A stretch of 64,000 bases of DNA from Pseudooceanicola sediminis (GTDB taxonomy: Bacteria > Pseudomonadota > Alphaproteobacteria > Rhodobacterales > Rhodobacteraceae). The notes beneath the pieces are model-generated. The model was not told where the DNA came from. It did not search any database and worked only from the letters and a program-made list of their open reading frames with translations. This document shows, piece by piece, positions 16,515-25,572 of this stretch. The translations under genes and the position numbers were made by a program. The stretch is from positions 124,001-188,000 of the forward strand of contig NZ_QWJJ01000010.1 of assembly GCF_003575965.1 (NCBI RefSeq). The letters are read 5' to 3'. The stretch's first letter is position 1. Each line of letters opens with the position of its first letter.

Positions 16515-18048
16515 TCGATTTGCCTCCACCCTGATCGAACAGCCAGAAGATGCCGAAACTCAGCGCCATCAGGATTAACCCGCAACTTGCTGCCGCCTCG
16601 GTGCGGTATGCCCCCATCAGGCGAAACATCAACAGCGGCAGCGTCTGCCGATCCGCGCTGCCGAACAGCGTGATGACGCCCAGATCCCCCATGGACAGCG
16701 CTGCGGCCAGCCCGGCGGCAAACCCGATCGGCGCGCGCAGGCGCGGCAGCAGCAGCCAACGCAACCGCGCCAGACCCCGCAGCGCCAATGTATCGGCAAG
16801 GCGCCCGAAATCGGCCTCGACCCGGACATATGCAGGTGCCAGAACGCGCAGCGAAAAGGGCAACGCCATCAGAGTATTCACCAAAACCGTCACCGGCAGG
16901 GCAAGCCGCCCCGGCACGATCACCGGGTTCAGGATCAGAAAATAGCCTGTTCCCAGAACCAGCGGTGACAAGGCAAGCGGCAACAGGCCGATACCCTGCA
17001 CGACGCGGCTTTGCGCCGCCGACAGTGCAAGCGCGACGATCACCGTGGTCAGCGCCGACAACAGAGATACAATCAGAGAATTGGCGATCGCGGGCCAAAG
17101 CCCCGGAGGCAGATCACCAAACCCAGACAGACCGGCCAGCGCCACAGCCACCAGCGGACCGACCAGAAACGCACCGGCTGCGATCAGCCCCAGAACGTCG
17201 GCCAGCCGCCGCCAACCACCGGGGCTGTCCCATCGCGGCAAGGCGCGATCCAGCCCGGTGCCGCTGCCATCCATCCGCGTGACAAGCAGTGCCAAGATGG
17301 CGGCAGCCGCGACAAGGGCCGTCTGCATCAAGGCCAGCACCGCGGCGCGACCCAGATCGAAATCGAACATGAACGCCTGGTAGATCCCGAGTTCCACCGT
17401 GGTGGCGCGCGGACCGCCGCCCAGAATCAGCGCCACCGCGAAACTGGCAAGGCAGATCGCGAAAATCGCTGCCAACGCGCCCGGAACGACCTGCCGCAGC
17501 ATCGGCCATTCCAACAGGCGAAACACTCCGCCGGGGGACAGATCCAGCTGCGCAGCGAGGCGGAACCGCTCAGACGGGATTCCCTGCCAGCCTTGCAGGA
17601 TCATGCGTACCGCCAGCGGCATGTTGAAAAACACATGGGCCAGGACAACACCGTGCAGCCCGTAGATCCGCCAGGGACCGAGGCCGACCTGGGCGGCGAG
17701 CGTATTCAGCAGGCCGTGCGCGCCGAAGATCGCCAGCAACCCCATAACTGCGACGACCACGGGCAGGATGAACGGTGCGCCCGTCAGCGCCACCATCATC
17801 CGCCGCCCCGGAAATCGCCGCCGCGCCAGGGCCCGCGCCACCGGCAACGCCAGAAAAACGGAAAACAGCGCAGAGAGCGACGCCTGCGTCAGCGTGAAGC
17901 GCAGGGCAGCCCAATCGGACGGGCCGGGCAGCACACCGCCCCCGGCCCGAAGAAAGATCGCCAACAGCGGCACCCCAAGCAAGGTCAGGAGCAGCGCCGC
18001 CGCCAGATATCCCAGGCTGCGTCCTATTGCGACAGGGCGTTGCGCCAC
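16507..18048 (-). CDS. thiP: Thiamine ABC transporter, permease
   Basis: A 513-residue inner-membrane protein with two fused permease halves and about 12 transmembrane segments, as expected for ThiP. Each half carries an EAA-type loop (near QLDLSPGGVFRLLEWPML and LADTLALRGLARLRWLLLP). The GTG at 18048 overlaps the end of thiB by 25 bases and has no well-spaced ribosome site, so translational coupling is likely. It passes thiamine from ThiB into the cell using ATP hydrolysis by ThiQ. Confidence 0.92.
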   Translation of the reverse strand: MAQRPVAIGRSLGYLAAALLLTLLGVPLLAIFLRAGGGVLPGPSDWAALRFTLTQASLSALFSVFLALPVARALARRRFPGRRMMVALTGAPFILPVVVAVMGLLAIFGAHGLLNTLAAQVGLGPWRIYGLHGVVLAHVFFNMPLAVRMILQGWQGIPSERFRLAAQLDLSPGGVFRLLEWPMLRQVVPGALAAIFAICLASFAVALILGGGPRATTVELGIYQAFMFDFDLGRAAVLALMQTALVAAAAILALLVTRMDGSGTGLDRALPRWDSPGGWRRLADVLGLIAAGAFLVGPLVAVALAGLSGFGDLPPGLWPAIANSLIVSLLSALTTVIVALALSAAQSRVVQGIGLLPLALSPLVLGTGYFLILNPVIVPGRLALPVTVLVNTLMALPFSLRVLAPAYVRVEADFGRLADTLALRGLARLRWLLLPRLRAPIGFAAGLAAALSMGDLGVITLFGSADRQTLPLLMFRLMGAYRTEAAASCGLILMALSFGIFWLFDQGGGKSNA

Positions 18049-19001
18049 TCTTCCAGCGCCCCGCTCCTTGCGGCCTCGGCCTGATCCGGCGCCATCAGCA
18101 AGGCCTTGCCCGGCGCGACGATCTGCTCGAACGCCTCGGGTAGTCCACCCGCCGGCATGACCGCCGGGTACATCCAGTTCGTCGTCGGCAGAATACCTTG
18201 TGCGGTTTCCTCGACCAGAAAGGCCAGAAAGCGGTCTGCCAGCTCAGATTGGTCGGAACTGGCAACTTTGGCCGCCACTTCGATCTGCGTATAATTGCCC
18301 TCGTCGAACGCCACTGCCTGCTTCGAGGAATCGTCCTCGGCAATGACGTGGTAGGCGGGCGACGTGGTATAGCTCAGCACCATGTCGGCCTCTCCATCCA
18401 GAAACATGCCGTAAGCCTCGGACCAGCCGGGGGTCACGGTCACGATATTGTCGGCCAGCGCCTCCCATATCTCCGGCGCTTCGTCGCCATAGGCTGCCTT
18501 GACCCACATCAGCAGGCCCAGACCGGGGGTCGAGCTGCGGGGATCTTCGATCACGATGGTGGTGTCGCTGTCGGCCAACGCGCGGAACGATGTCGGGTGA
18601 TCCTCTCCGGCATTGCCGACAAAGGCGAAATACCCCCAGTCGTAGGGCACGAAGGTCTTGTCGCTCCATGCGACCGGCAAATCATAGGCCGCGTCGACAT
18701 CGGTCTCTGCAAAAAGGCCGGTCGCCCTGGCCTGGGCGATCAGGCTGGTGTCCAGACCCAACACCACGTCGGCCTCGGTGCGCTCACCCTCCAACCGGAT
18801 GCGCGACAGCAACGCAGCGCCATCGCCGGCCGCTGTAAAGACCACATCGCAGCCGCACTTGGTCTCAAACGCCTTTTCGATGGCCGGGCCGGGGCCCCAT
18901 TCGGGAACGAAACTGTCGTAGGTATAGACGTTCAGAACGGGAGTCTGCGCCGCCGCTTGCGTGGCCAACAGACAACCCGCAACAAATCCAAGATGCTTCA
19001 T
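18024..19001 (-). CDS. thiB: Thiamine-binding periplasmic protein
   Basis: A 325-residue solute-binding protein with a signal peptide (MKHLGFVAGCLLATQAAA, cleavage after AQA or AAA). The mature start LNVYTYDSFVPEWGPGP, followed by ETKCGCDVVF and LGLDTSLIAQARATGLF, is typical of ThiB. It captures thiamine and its phosphates for ThiPQ. The ATG at 19001 is chosen over an ATG 9 bp upstream because AGGATGG sits at good distance. The TPP riboswitch ends about 55 bases upstream. Confidence 0.93.
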   Translation of the reverse strand: MKHLGFVAGCLLATQAAAQTPVLNVYTYDSFVPEWGPGPAIEKAFETKCGCDVVFTAAGDGAALLSRIRLEGERTEADVVLGLDTSLIAQARATGLFAETDVDAAYDLPVAWSDKTFVPYDWGYFAFVGNAGEDHPTSFRALADSDTTIVIEDPRSSTPGLGLLMWVKAAYGDEAPEIWEALADNIVTVTPGWSEAYGMFLDGEADMVLSYTTSPAYHVIAEDDSSKQAVAFDEGNYTQIEVAAKVASSDQSELADRFLAFLVEETAQGILPTTNWMYPAVMPAGGLPEAFEQIVAPGKALLMAPDQAEAARSGALEEWRNALSQ

Positions 19002-19056
19002 GGCATCCATCCTTACTGTTACGGGCGGAGAAAGATTGGCGACGCTGAGCCGCCCG

Positions 19057-19136
19057 ACCTTCCCTCCGCCGGTTTTAACCGGATCAGGTTCGACGGGTTC
19101 GCATCATTGCATCTCAGCCCTTGCAGGCACCCCGAG
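19057..19136 (-). promoter_or_regulatory. TPP riboswitch (THI element) controlling thiBPQ
   Basis: On the minus strand the conserved blocks appear in order: CGGGGTGCC (19126-19134), GGCTGAGA (19112-19119), AACCCG (19094-19099), GAACCTGATC (19082-19091) and CGGAGGGAA (19060-19068). This is the classic THI-box. Downstream, CGGGCGG can pair with CCGCCCG to form a stem just before the thiB ribosome site. No T run follows it, so control of translation initiation is the likelier mode. Confidence 0.95.
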
Positions 19137-19297
19137 GTGGCCCCGACACTAGGGCGCAGTCGGCACAGGCGCAAGAGGCGCAGATACTGCCCGAGATCGG
19201 CTCTTTCGTGTCCGACCATGTGAAATGCCAGCCTGCGCGGAATTGCGTGTCTTTGCGCATTGGGGTAACCCGGCGACAAAGCCGCCCGGAGAGCCTC

Positions 19298-20401
19298 ATG
19301 TCGATCAACAGTTTCGGTCACCTGTTCCGTGTCACGACCTGGGGCGAAAGCCACGGGCCCTCCCTTGGGGCGACGGTCGATGGCTGCCCGCCGGGCATCG
19401 ACGTCGACCCGGAACTGCTGCAATACTGGCTGGATCAGCGCAAACCCGGCCAATCGAAATACACCACCCAGCGGCGCGAGGCTGACGAGGTCGAGATCCT
19501 GTCAGGCGTATTCGAGGGCAAGACCACCGGCACCCCGGTGCAACTCATGATCCGCAACACCGATCAGCGGTCCAAGGATTACGGTGATATCGCAGAAAAG
19601 TTTCGTCCCGGTCATGCCGATATCACGTACTGGCTGAAATACGGCATCCGCGACTATCGCGGTGGCGGGCGCTCCTCGGCCCGCGAAACGGCGGCGCGCG
19701 TTGCCGCAGGCGGGCTGGCCCGCGCGGCGCTGGCAACGCTGGCGCCCGAAGTGCAGATCCGTGGCTACATGACCCGGATTGGCCCGCACGGCATTGACCG
19801 CGAACGCTTCGATGCCGCCCAGATCAGCGAAAATCCGTTCTTTTGCCCCGATGCTGACGCCGCAGACAGCTGGGCCGACTACCTCGACGGTCTGCGCAAA
19901 TCCGGCAACTCGGTTGGCGCGGTGATCGAAGTTGTTGCCAAAGGGGTGCCCGCCGGCCTTGGTGCCCCGGTCTATGGCAAGCTCGACACCGATCTTGCCG
20001 CCGCGATGATGTCGATCAATGCGGTCAAGGGCGTGGAAATCGGCGAGGGCATGAACGCCGCCTGCCTGACCGGCGAGGAGAACGCCGACGAGATTTTCCT
20101 TGGCAACGACGGCAAGCCGATGTTTTCCTCGAACCACGCGGGCGGGATCCTCGGGGGGATATCCTCGGGTCAGGACATCGTGGTGCGTTTCGCGGTCAAA
20201 CCGACGTCATCCATCCTGAAAACCCGCCAGACCATCACCAAATCCGGCGAAGCGACCGAGATCATCACCAAGGGCCGGCATGACCCCTGCGTCGGTATCC
20301 GCGCCGTGCCGGTAGGCGAGGCGATGATGGCCTGCGTGATCCTCGATCATCTGCTGTTGCATCGCGGCCAGGTCGGGGATGCCGGCGGTAAAATCGGCTG
20401 A
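19298..20401 (+). CDS. aroC: Chorismate synthase
   Basis: A 367-residue FMN-dependent enzyme that makes chorismate from EPSP, the last shikimate-pathway step. Signature segments are [19 protein letters not shown] near the start, [20 protein letters not shown] near residue 125 and a [16 protein letters not shown] stretch near the end. The ATG at 19298 has GGAGAG upstream. It is divergent from the thiBPQ operon. One base separates its stop from the start of the transporter gene, suggesting coupled translation. Confidence 0.97.
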   Translation: MSINSFGHLFRVTTWGESHGPSLGATVDGCPPGIDVDPELLQYWLDQRKPGQSKYTTQRREADEVEILSGVFEGKTTGTPVQLMIRNTDQRSKDYGDIAEKFRPGHADITYWLKYGIRDYRGGGRSSARETAARVAAGGLARAALATLAPEVQIRGYMTRIGPHGIDRERFDAAQISENPFFCPDADAADSWADYLDGLRKSGNSVGAVIEVVAKGVPAGLGAPVYGKLDTDLAAAMMSINAVKGVEIGEGMNAACLTGEENADEIFLGNDGKPMFSSNHAGGILGGISSGQDIVVRFAVKPTSSILKTRQTITKSGEATEIITKGRHDPCVGIRAVPVGEAMMACVILDHLLLHRGQVGDAGGKIG

Positions 20402-20402
20402 T

Positions 20403-21347
20403 ATGCTGTCGATCCTCGCCATTACATTTCCGATCTTTGCCTTGGTCGGACTTGGGTATGTGCTGACCCGGATCGAGGTCTTTGACCTGCGCGACATGAC
20501 GGCCCTGGGCAATTTCGTGATGTATCTTGCGCTGCCGTCGTTGCTGTTCCGGGCGACCGCAACGCAGCCGTTTCAGGATCTGATCGACCCAGGTTTCTTT
20601 CTGGCCATGCTCTGCGCCGGGTTGGGGACGCAACTGCTGATGTGGATCACGCTGCGCCTGCGCGGCCTTGGACCTGCGCGCCGCGCGGTCGGTGTACTTG
20701 GCACCGCGACACCGAATTCGGCCTTTCTCGCCTTTCCCATCATGCAATCGGTCTATCCGGATTACGCACCCTCGATCCTCGCGATGTGCCTGCTGGTGGA
20801 AAACTTCTTTCTAAACCCCATCGGCCTGACCCTGATCGAAGCCGCCAATCCGCGCGAGCGGAGCACCCCATTGCACACCATCGCCATCATTGCCTGGTCC
20901 GTCATACGCCGTCCGATGATTTCCGGTCTGATCCTTGGCGCAGTCGTCTCACTCCTGGGTATTCCCCTGCCCTATCCAGCGGATCGCGCCCTCGAATTGC
21001 TCAGCTATGCAGCGTCGCCGATTGCGCTGTTCTTTATCGGTGGCTCGCTGGTTGGATTACCCATGCAGGGCAACCTGAGGCTTGCGGTCGTGATTTCGGC
21101 GTTCAAACTTCTGGTGCATCCGCTTGTCGCATTCGGCATCCTGTCGGCCTTTGTCGTCCTTGGCTTTCCTGTACCCAAAGGCGACATGGCCATTGCCCTG
21201 ATCCTGTCGACCGCCATGCCGATTTTCGGTGTATTTCCGCTGCTGACCCAGAATACCGAGCATTCAGGCGCAGCGGCGCTCTCTGTCATGATCTCGACCG
21301 TGGCGGCATTTTTCACCCTGACTGCCTTGATGTCCTTTCTCGTCTGA
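20403..21347 (+). CDS. AEC family transporter (auxin efflux carrier-like)
   Basis: A 314-residue membrane protein with about 10 hydrophobic segments. The family layout shows in the N-terminal PIFALVGLGYVLTR, the conserved NSAFLAFPIMQSVYP near residue 105, ENFFLNPIGLTL, and a C-terminal half starting near RRPMISGLILGAVVSL. Bacterial AEC proteins move organic acids such as malate or malonate; the substrate here is unknown. The ATG at 20403 lies one base after the aroC stop, so the two genes are probably cotranscribed. Confidence 0.85.
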   Translation: MLSILAITFPIFALVGLGYVLTRIEVFDLRDMTALGNFVMYLALPSLLFRATATQPFQDLIDPGFFLAMLCAGLGTQLLMWITLRLRGLGPARRAVGVLGTATPNSAFLAFPIMQSVYPDYAPSILAMCLLVENFFLNPIGLTLIEAANPRERSTPLHTIAIIAWSVIRRPMISGLILGAVVSLLGIPLPYPADRALELLSYAASPIALFFIGGSLVGLPMQGNLRLAVVISAFKLLVHPLVAFGILSAFVVLGFPVPKGDMAIALILSTAMPIFGVFPLLTQNTEHSGAAALSVMISTVAAFFTLTALMSFLV

Positions 21348-21444
21348 CCGGGTAGCTGCGCCTACCCGGCGGAACCGATCTTCGCGATTTGTTAACTCTC
21401 CTGCGCCAACTCTGGGAATGGGTGGCAGTACAGGAGGTTAACTT

Positions 21445-21771
21445 TTGGCACATTCAGGGAAACATGGCGCCTTCCAGCGCCACTCTGGCGTCCTGCACGA
21501 TCGGCTTGTTCCGGCAGCGCGCAAAAGAGCCGCCCAAGTCAGGATATTGCCCCAGTCAGAGATGCAAATCGGTCTGCTGGGCCTCAGCCTCGCGCTGGTC
21601 GCGATGATTTCGGGTGGGTTTGGGTTGTCGTCAGGTTGGTTCGGGGCACCGCCACCGGCACTGACGGAACGGTCGACACATCTGCCGATGGCATCGTCAA
21701 AGGCCAGACTTTTCGAGGAAGGTATTGCACTCGAAGCACATCTTTTGCAGCGCGACGCGTCTGCAAGATAG
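21445..21771 (+). CDS. Hypothetical protein with one transmembrane segment, TTG start
   Basis: A 108-residue frame preceded by a perfect AGGAGG seven bases before a TTG codon, which is the main support. There is a basic N-terminal region (residues 1-38), one hydrophobic segment (about 42-62, IGLLGLSLALVAMISGGFG) and a soluble tail. I do not recognise the family. It lies 97 bp after the AEC transporter gene on the same strand and convergent with the thioredoxin-like gene. The lack of an ATG keeps confidence moderate. Confidence 0.5.
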   Translation: MAHSGKHGAFQRHSGVLHDRLVPAARKRAAQVRILPQSEMQIGLLGLSLALVAMISGGFGLSSGWFGAPPPALTERSTHLPMASSKARLFEEGIALEAHLLQRDASAR

Positions 21772-21791
21772 CCTATGCCATCGCATAGGTC

Positions 21792-22223
21792 CTAACCGGC
21801 CCTGGCCGCTGCCGTCGCAATTGACAGAAGACCCCTTATCTTTTCTTCGCCGGTGTCTGCGACGATACGGCCAAGCTCCTCGTCGCCTTTCAGCACGACG
21901 AGAGTTCCGTGGCGGGGTATACGCATTCGAGTAGCAAATTGCGCCCGTCCATAAGTATCCCAGTCCGCGTCGATGAAGGTGACAAGCCGCACATCAGCCG
22001 CGTTTTCAGCCTTAAGCTTTTCCAGCACGCGGGTCTGCGCGGCACATGTTGCGCACCAACTTGCCTTGAACGTCAGGAAGACCGTCGCCCCCTTTCGCAA
22101 GTGTTCGGCAAGGACACCCGGTTTGAATGTCAGGGCATCACGTCCAGTTTCAGCTCTCCCCCGCAGGGGCGACACCGCCGCAAAAGCGGAGCTGATGGCA
22201 AGAAAGTCGCGCCGGATCATCAT
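21792..22223 (-). CDS. Exported thioredoxin-fold protein
   Basis: A 143-residue protein whose N-terminus MMIRRDFLAISSAFA carries a twin-arginine-like RRDFL motif and a short hydrophobic stretch, suggesting Tat export or membrane anchoring. The thioredoxin active site is WCATC in FKASWCATCAAQ, followed by the cis-Pro region MRIPRHGTLVV. It probably reduces or transfers disulfides in the periplasm. The start may be ATG 22223 or 22220. It is related to the C-terminal domain of DsbD and YyaL-type thioredoxins in general form only. Confidence 0.75.
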   Translation of the reverse strand: MMIRRDFLAISSAFAAVSPLRGRAETGRDALTFKPGVLAEHLRKGATVFLTFKASWCATCAAQTRVLEKLKAENAADVRLVTFIDADWDTYGRAQFATRMRIPRHGTLVVLKGDEELGRIVADTGEEKIRGLLSIATAAARAG

Positions 22224-22385
22224 GTTACCGTCCACTCAGACAGACCCAGATTGCAGCAGGCGGTCCAAGCCCGCCCCTTACGTTGCACTGTGAATTCTAT
22301 CGTCAGTCTGGTGACAATGCATCCGTTTTGCCGCGCACCCCGGGGTTTCGGCAAAGTCAGGCTTGTGGCGAATGCCCGGCTTGTC

Positions 22386-23258
22386 TCAGGTTATCGGTCG
22401 TTGCTTGGAAAGCTGGACCGCCAGAATGCCCGCTGCCACGATTGCCACGCCCACCAGATCCAGCGGGCCGATCGCCTCGCCCAGCACCAGCGCAGCGACC
22501 AGAACACCAAAGAATGGATTCAAAAAGTGAAAGGTCGCGGCCTTAACCGCTCCGATCCGGTTCACCAGGGTAAACCAGACCCAGGTCGCCCCGATACCCG
22601 GGACCAGCACCGTATAAGCAAAGGCGCCCAGCAATCCGGGGCTCCAATTCACGTGCCACTCTTCGAATGCGACGGCGGCTATGCCCAGACAGGCTGCTCC
22701 GACCAGCATTTGCAGCCCCACGACCATCATCACATTGCCACCGCCGGAGGCGCCGCGCGCACTTAGCGTCGCCACGCTGAGCGCGGCCGTGCCGATGACG
22801 CAGAGGAACAGCCCGAACAGGTCGGCACCGGCACCGATCCGCGTGCCCATGATAAGACCGGCGCCGATAATTCCCAGGAAAAGCCCCAGTATGGCAAGAG
22901 GTTTCAACTTGTCCCCCAGCACCAGCCAGCCGAACAGCCCCACCATCAGCGGCATGGTCGAAGCGAGGATCGAGGCAAGAGATGCTTCGATCCACTGCAT
23001 CGCGATAAAGAAAAGCCCGAGGTAGAGCGCATTCTGACAGACGCCGAAGATTATCGTCGCGCGCCACTGCGACCGGGATAACTTCAGGTTCTGGCCCATG
23101 GACTTGGCAAGGGCGATGGCAATCAGCCCCGAGATCAGGAACCGCAATGCAAGGGAGGTCATTGGCGGCGCATGAGCCACGATGATCCGCGCAGACGTAA
23201 ATGCGCTCGACCACATGAAGGCAAAGGCGAGCCCCATGAAAATGGCTTTGATGTCCAT
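22386..23258 (-). CDS. EamA/DMT family transporter
   Basis: A 290-residue membrane protein with ten transmembrane segments arranged as two EamA repeats (about 5-135 and 150-280). The first repeat starts with FAFMWSSAFTSARIIV and the second with GLFLCVIGTAALSVATL. Members export amino acids or other small metabolites; the substrate is unknown. The ATG at 23258 has AGGAG five bases upstream. The frame continues upstream to 23360 but that part has no transporter homology. Confidence 0.85.
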   Translation of the reverse strand: MDIKAIFMGLAFAFMWSSAFTSARIIVAHAPPMTSLALRFLISGLIAIALAKSMGQNLKLSRSQWRATIIFGVCQNALYLGLFFIAMQWIEASLASILASTMPLMVGLFGWLVLGDKLKPLAILGLFLGIIGAGLIMGTRIGAGADLFGLFLCVIGTAALSVATLSARGASGGGNVMMVVGLQMLVGAACLGIAAVAFEEWHVNWSPGLLGAFAYTVLVPGIGATWVWFTLVNRIGAVKAATFHFLNPFFGVLVAALVLGEAIGPLDLVGVAIVAAGILAVQLSKQRPIT

Positions 23259-23446
23259 GCGAACTCCTGTCTGAACCGGGAACAGGTGCCCGGACATTCC
23301 GGCGCGACGTAAACAGAATTGCGCGATGGAAGGAAGGGTCGGCACCGCCAATCTGTACATGCAAGCAGTGCGAGGCGGAGGGCGGTCACCTGGTTAGGCG
23401 GCAACGATATTCCCAAGTTAAATCAAGTCATTGCACCGCGACAAAA

Positions 23447-23477
23447 ATAGAAAAGGCCGCCCCAGGGCAGCCTTTTC
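23447..23477 (-). terminator. Intrinsic terminator of the HU gene
   Basis: On the minus strand a hairpin of AAAAGGCTGCCC pairing with GGGCGGCCTTTT ends in a T run, about 45 bp after the HU stop codon. Confidence 0.8.
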
Positions 23478-23519
23478 TTATGTCAGTATCGTAAATCCGA
23501 TATGCGGATCAGGCAGAGC

Positions 23520-23807
23520 TTAGCCGTTCACGCTGTCTTTGAGAGCTTTCGCAATGGTCATCTTGACCACCTTGTCAGCTTCTTTCTTGATCTGCTCGCC
23601 CGTTGCGGGGTTGCGGACCATGCGCTCGGGGCGCTCCCGGCAATAGATCTTGCCAACGCCGGGCAGGGTCACTGCGCCGCCTTCGGACACTTCTTTGGTG
23701 ATGATTGCAACTACAGCATCCAAAGCGGCAGAAGCGGTTTTCTTATCTTCGCCCATTTCGTCGGCCAGAGCGGCCACAAGCTGGGTCTTGGTCATCGGCT
23801 TTGCCAT
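23520..23807 (-). CDS. hup: HU family DNA-binding protein
   Basis: A 95-residue nucleoid protein. It has the N-terminal helical dimerisation part with TKTQLVAALADEMGEDKKTA, then the beta-arm signature LPGVGKIYCRERPERMVRNP. It bends DNA without strong sequence preference. The ATG at 23807 has an AGGAGA site. A candidate promoter lies 50-75 bp upstream and a terminator downstream, so it is a single-gene unit. Codon choice is strongly GC-biased but with an AT-rich leader, as in highly expressed genes. Confidence 0.93.
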   Translation of the reverse strand: MAKPMTKTQLVAALADEMGEDKKTASAALDAVVAIITKEVSEGGAVTLPGVGKIYCRERPERMVRNPATGEQIKKEADKVVKMTIAKALKDSVNG

Positions 23808-23853
23808 TTGATGGTCTCCTTTTACTGCCCGATGTCTTGGGCCTCGTGCGCCG

Positions 23854-23883
23854 CATATAACCGGATGTAGAGGACAGACACAA
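23854..23883 (-). promoter_or_regulatory. Candidate HU promoter
   Basis: On the minus strand TTGTGT (23878-23883) and TATATG (23854-23859) are separated by 18 bp, about 47 bp before the start codon and within an AT-rich stretch. Based on sequence match only. Confidence 0.4.
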
Positions 23884-23950
23884 CAAATAGCGTATATTTT
23901 CTTGGCTTTTTTGACAGTCGCCAGTCATTCCGGCAATGCTCCGCCACATG

Positions 23951-25420
23951 TCATAAAAAGGCAGTTTCGTCGAAGCTTCTCAACTTGCGGCTGTGCAACC
24001 GTTCAAGTGGCATGTCCCGCAGGCTTTCCATGGCCCGAATACCGATCATGAGATGGCGTGCAACCTGTGTTTTATAGAAATCACTGGCCATTCCGGGCAG
24101 TTTCAGCTCGCCGTGCAGCGGCTTGTCGGAAATGCAGAGCAAGGTGCCGTAGGGCACGCGGAACCGGAACCCGTTTGCGGCGATCGTTGCACTTTCCATA
24201 TCCAGGGCAACGGCGCGCGATTGCGACAGCCGCTGTACCGGGCCACGCTGATCCCGCAGCTCCCAGTTCCGGTTGTCCAGGCTGGCGACGGTGCCGGTGC
24301 GCATGATACGTTTCAGATCATACCCTTCCAATTCCGTAACTTTTTCAACGGCTTCCTCCAGCGCGACCTGGATTTCGGCCAGCGCCGGGATCGGGACCCA
24401 CACCGGCAGGTCATCATCCAGAACCTTGTCCTCGCGCAGGTAGGCATGGGCCAGAACAAAATCGCCCAGCGTCTGGCTGTTGCGCAGCCCGGCACAATGG
24501 CCGACCATGATCCAGGCATGCGGACGCAGAACCGCAATGTGGTCGGTCGCTGTCTTTGCATTGGACGGACCGACACCGATATTCACCAGCGTGATCCCTG
24601 CTCCACCGGGGCGCTTGAGGTGATAGGTCGGCATCTGGGGGGTCTTGGTCGTGTCCGGTATGATCCCATCCGCATCCGTGATTTCCACGTTACCGGTGCT
24701 GACGAAACTGGTGTATCCACTGTCCGGATCGGCCAGCATCCTGCGCGCGAAGGCTTCGAATTCGCTGACGTAGAACTGGTAGTTCGTGAACAGAACGTGA
24801 TTCTGGAAATGCGCCGGGTCCGTGGCCGTGTAGTGGGTGAGTCGGGCCAGCGAATAATCGACACGCTGGGCGGTAAAGGGTGCCAGCGGCTCTACACCAT
24901 CAGCACCGACAACATTGGTACCATTGACGATATCATCATTGGTCGTTGTCAGGTCGGGTACATCGAAGACGTCGCGCAACGTGAAAGAGGCAGCGCCTTC
25001 GTGGGGTACCGTGACACTGTCATCCGCAGCGACGGCAAAATGGACGGGCATCGGCGTCGAGGAGGCACCGACGACGACCTCGACACCGTAATTCTTGATC
25101 AGTTGGCCGATTTGCTGAACCAGATAGTGCCGGAACAGGGCGGGTCGGGTGATCGTGGCCGCATGGGTTCCGGGCGCGGAAACGTGACCAAAGCTCAGAC
25201 GGCTGTCGATCTTTGCGAAACTCGTCGTGGTGATACGCACTTCGGGATAAAAGGCGCGCACGCGGCATTCGGGTTGACCATCCATCATCGCCGAAATGAA
25301 ATGGGCCCGCAGAAAACTGGTCGCCTGTTCGTAAAGATCGCACAGGCGGTCGACCGCCTGTTCAGCGTCGGCGAAGGATTCAGCGGCGCAAACGTCCGGG
25401 CTCAGGATGCTCTCGGTCAT
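23951..25420 (-). CDS. amn: AMP nucleosidase
   Basis: A 489-residue cytosolic enzyme that hydrolyses AMP to adenine and ribose 5-phosphate. It has the N-terminal AMN-specific domain (about 1-180) with YNPRAL-like fold elements, and a C-terminal nucleoside-phosphorylase domain containing ITLVNIGVGPSNAKT, MVGHCAGLRNSQTLGD and a VALDMESATIAANGFRFRVP stretch. The ATG at 25420 follows AAAGGAG. It faces the YeeZ-like gene across a 152-bp divergent region. Confidence 0.94.
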   Translation of the reverse strand: MTESILSPDVCAAESFADAEQAVDRLCDLYEQATSFLRAHFISAMMDGQPECRVRAFYPEVRITTTSFAKIDSRLSFGHVSAPGTHAATITRPALFRHYLVQQIGQLIKNYGVEVVVGASSTPMPVHFAVAADDSVTVPHEGAASFTLRDVFDVPDLTTTNDDIVNGTNVVGADGVEPLAPFTAQRVDYSLARLTHYTATDPAHFQNHVLFTNYQFYVSEFEAFARRMLADPDSGYTSFVSTGNVEITDADGIIPDTTKTPQMPTYHLKRPGGAGITLVNIGVGPSNAKTATDHIAVLRPHAWIMVGHCAGLRNSQTLGDFVLAHAYLREDKVLDDDLPVWVPIPALAEIQVALEEAVEKVTELEGYDLKRIMRTGTVASLDNRNWELRDQRGPVQRLSQSRAVALDMESATIAANGFRFRVPYGTLLCISDKPLHGELKLPGMASDFYKTQVARHLMIGIRAMESLRDMPLERLHSRKLRSFDETAFL

Positions 25421-25572
25421 TCAAAACTCCTTTCCGCCCTTTCTGTCGCGATGATGCAGGCTGTGCAAGCGCACAAGTGCCGTTCCGTCGGGCCCCGCCT
25501 GCACCGCCTTGTTCGCTGCGGGATTACAGGCGCCACTTGAAACGTCGCGCGGTTGCTTCCAAGACTGTCGCC

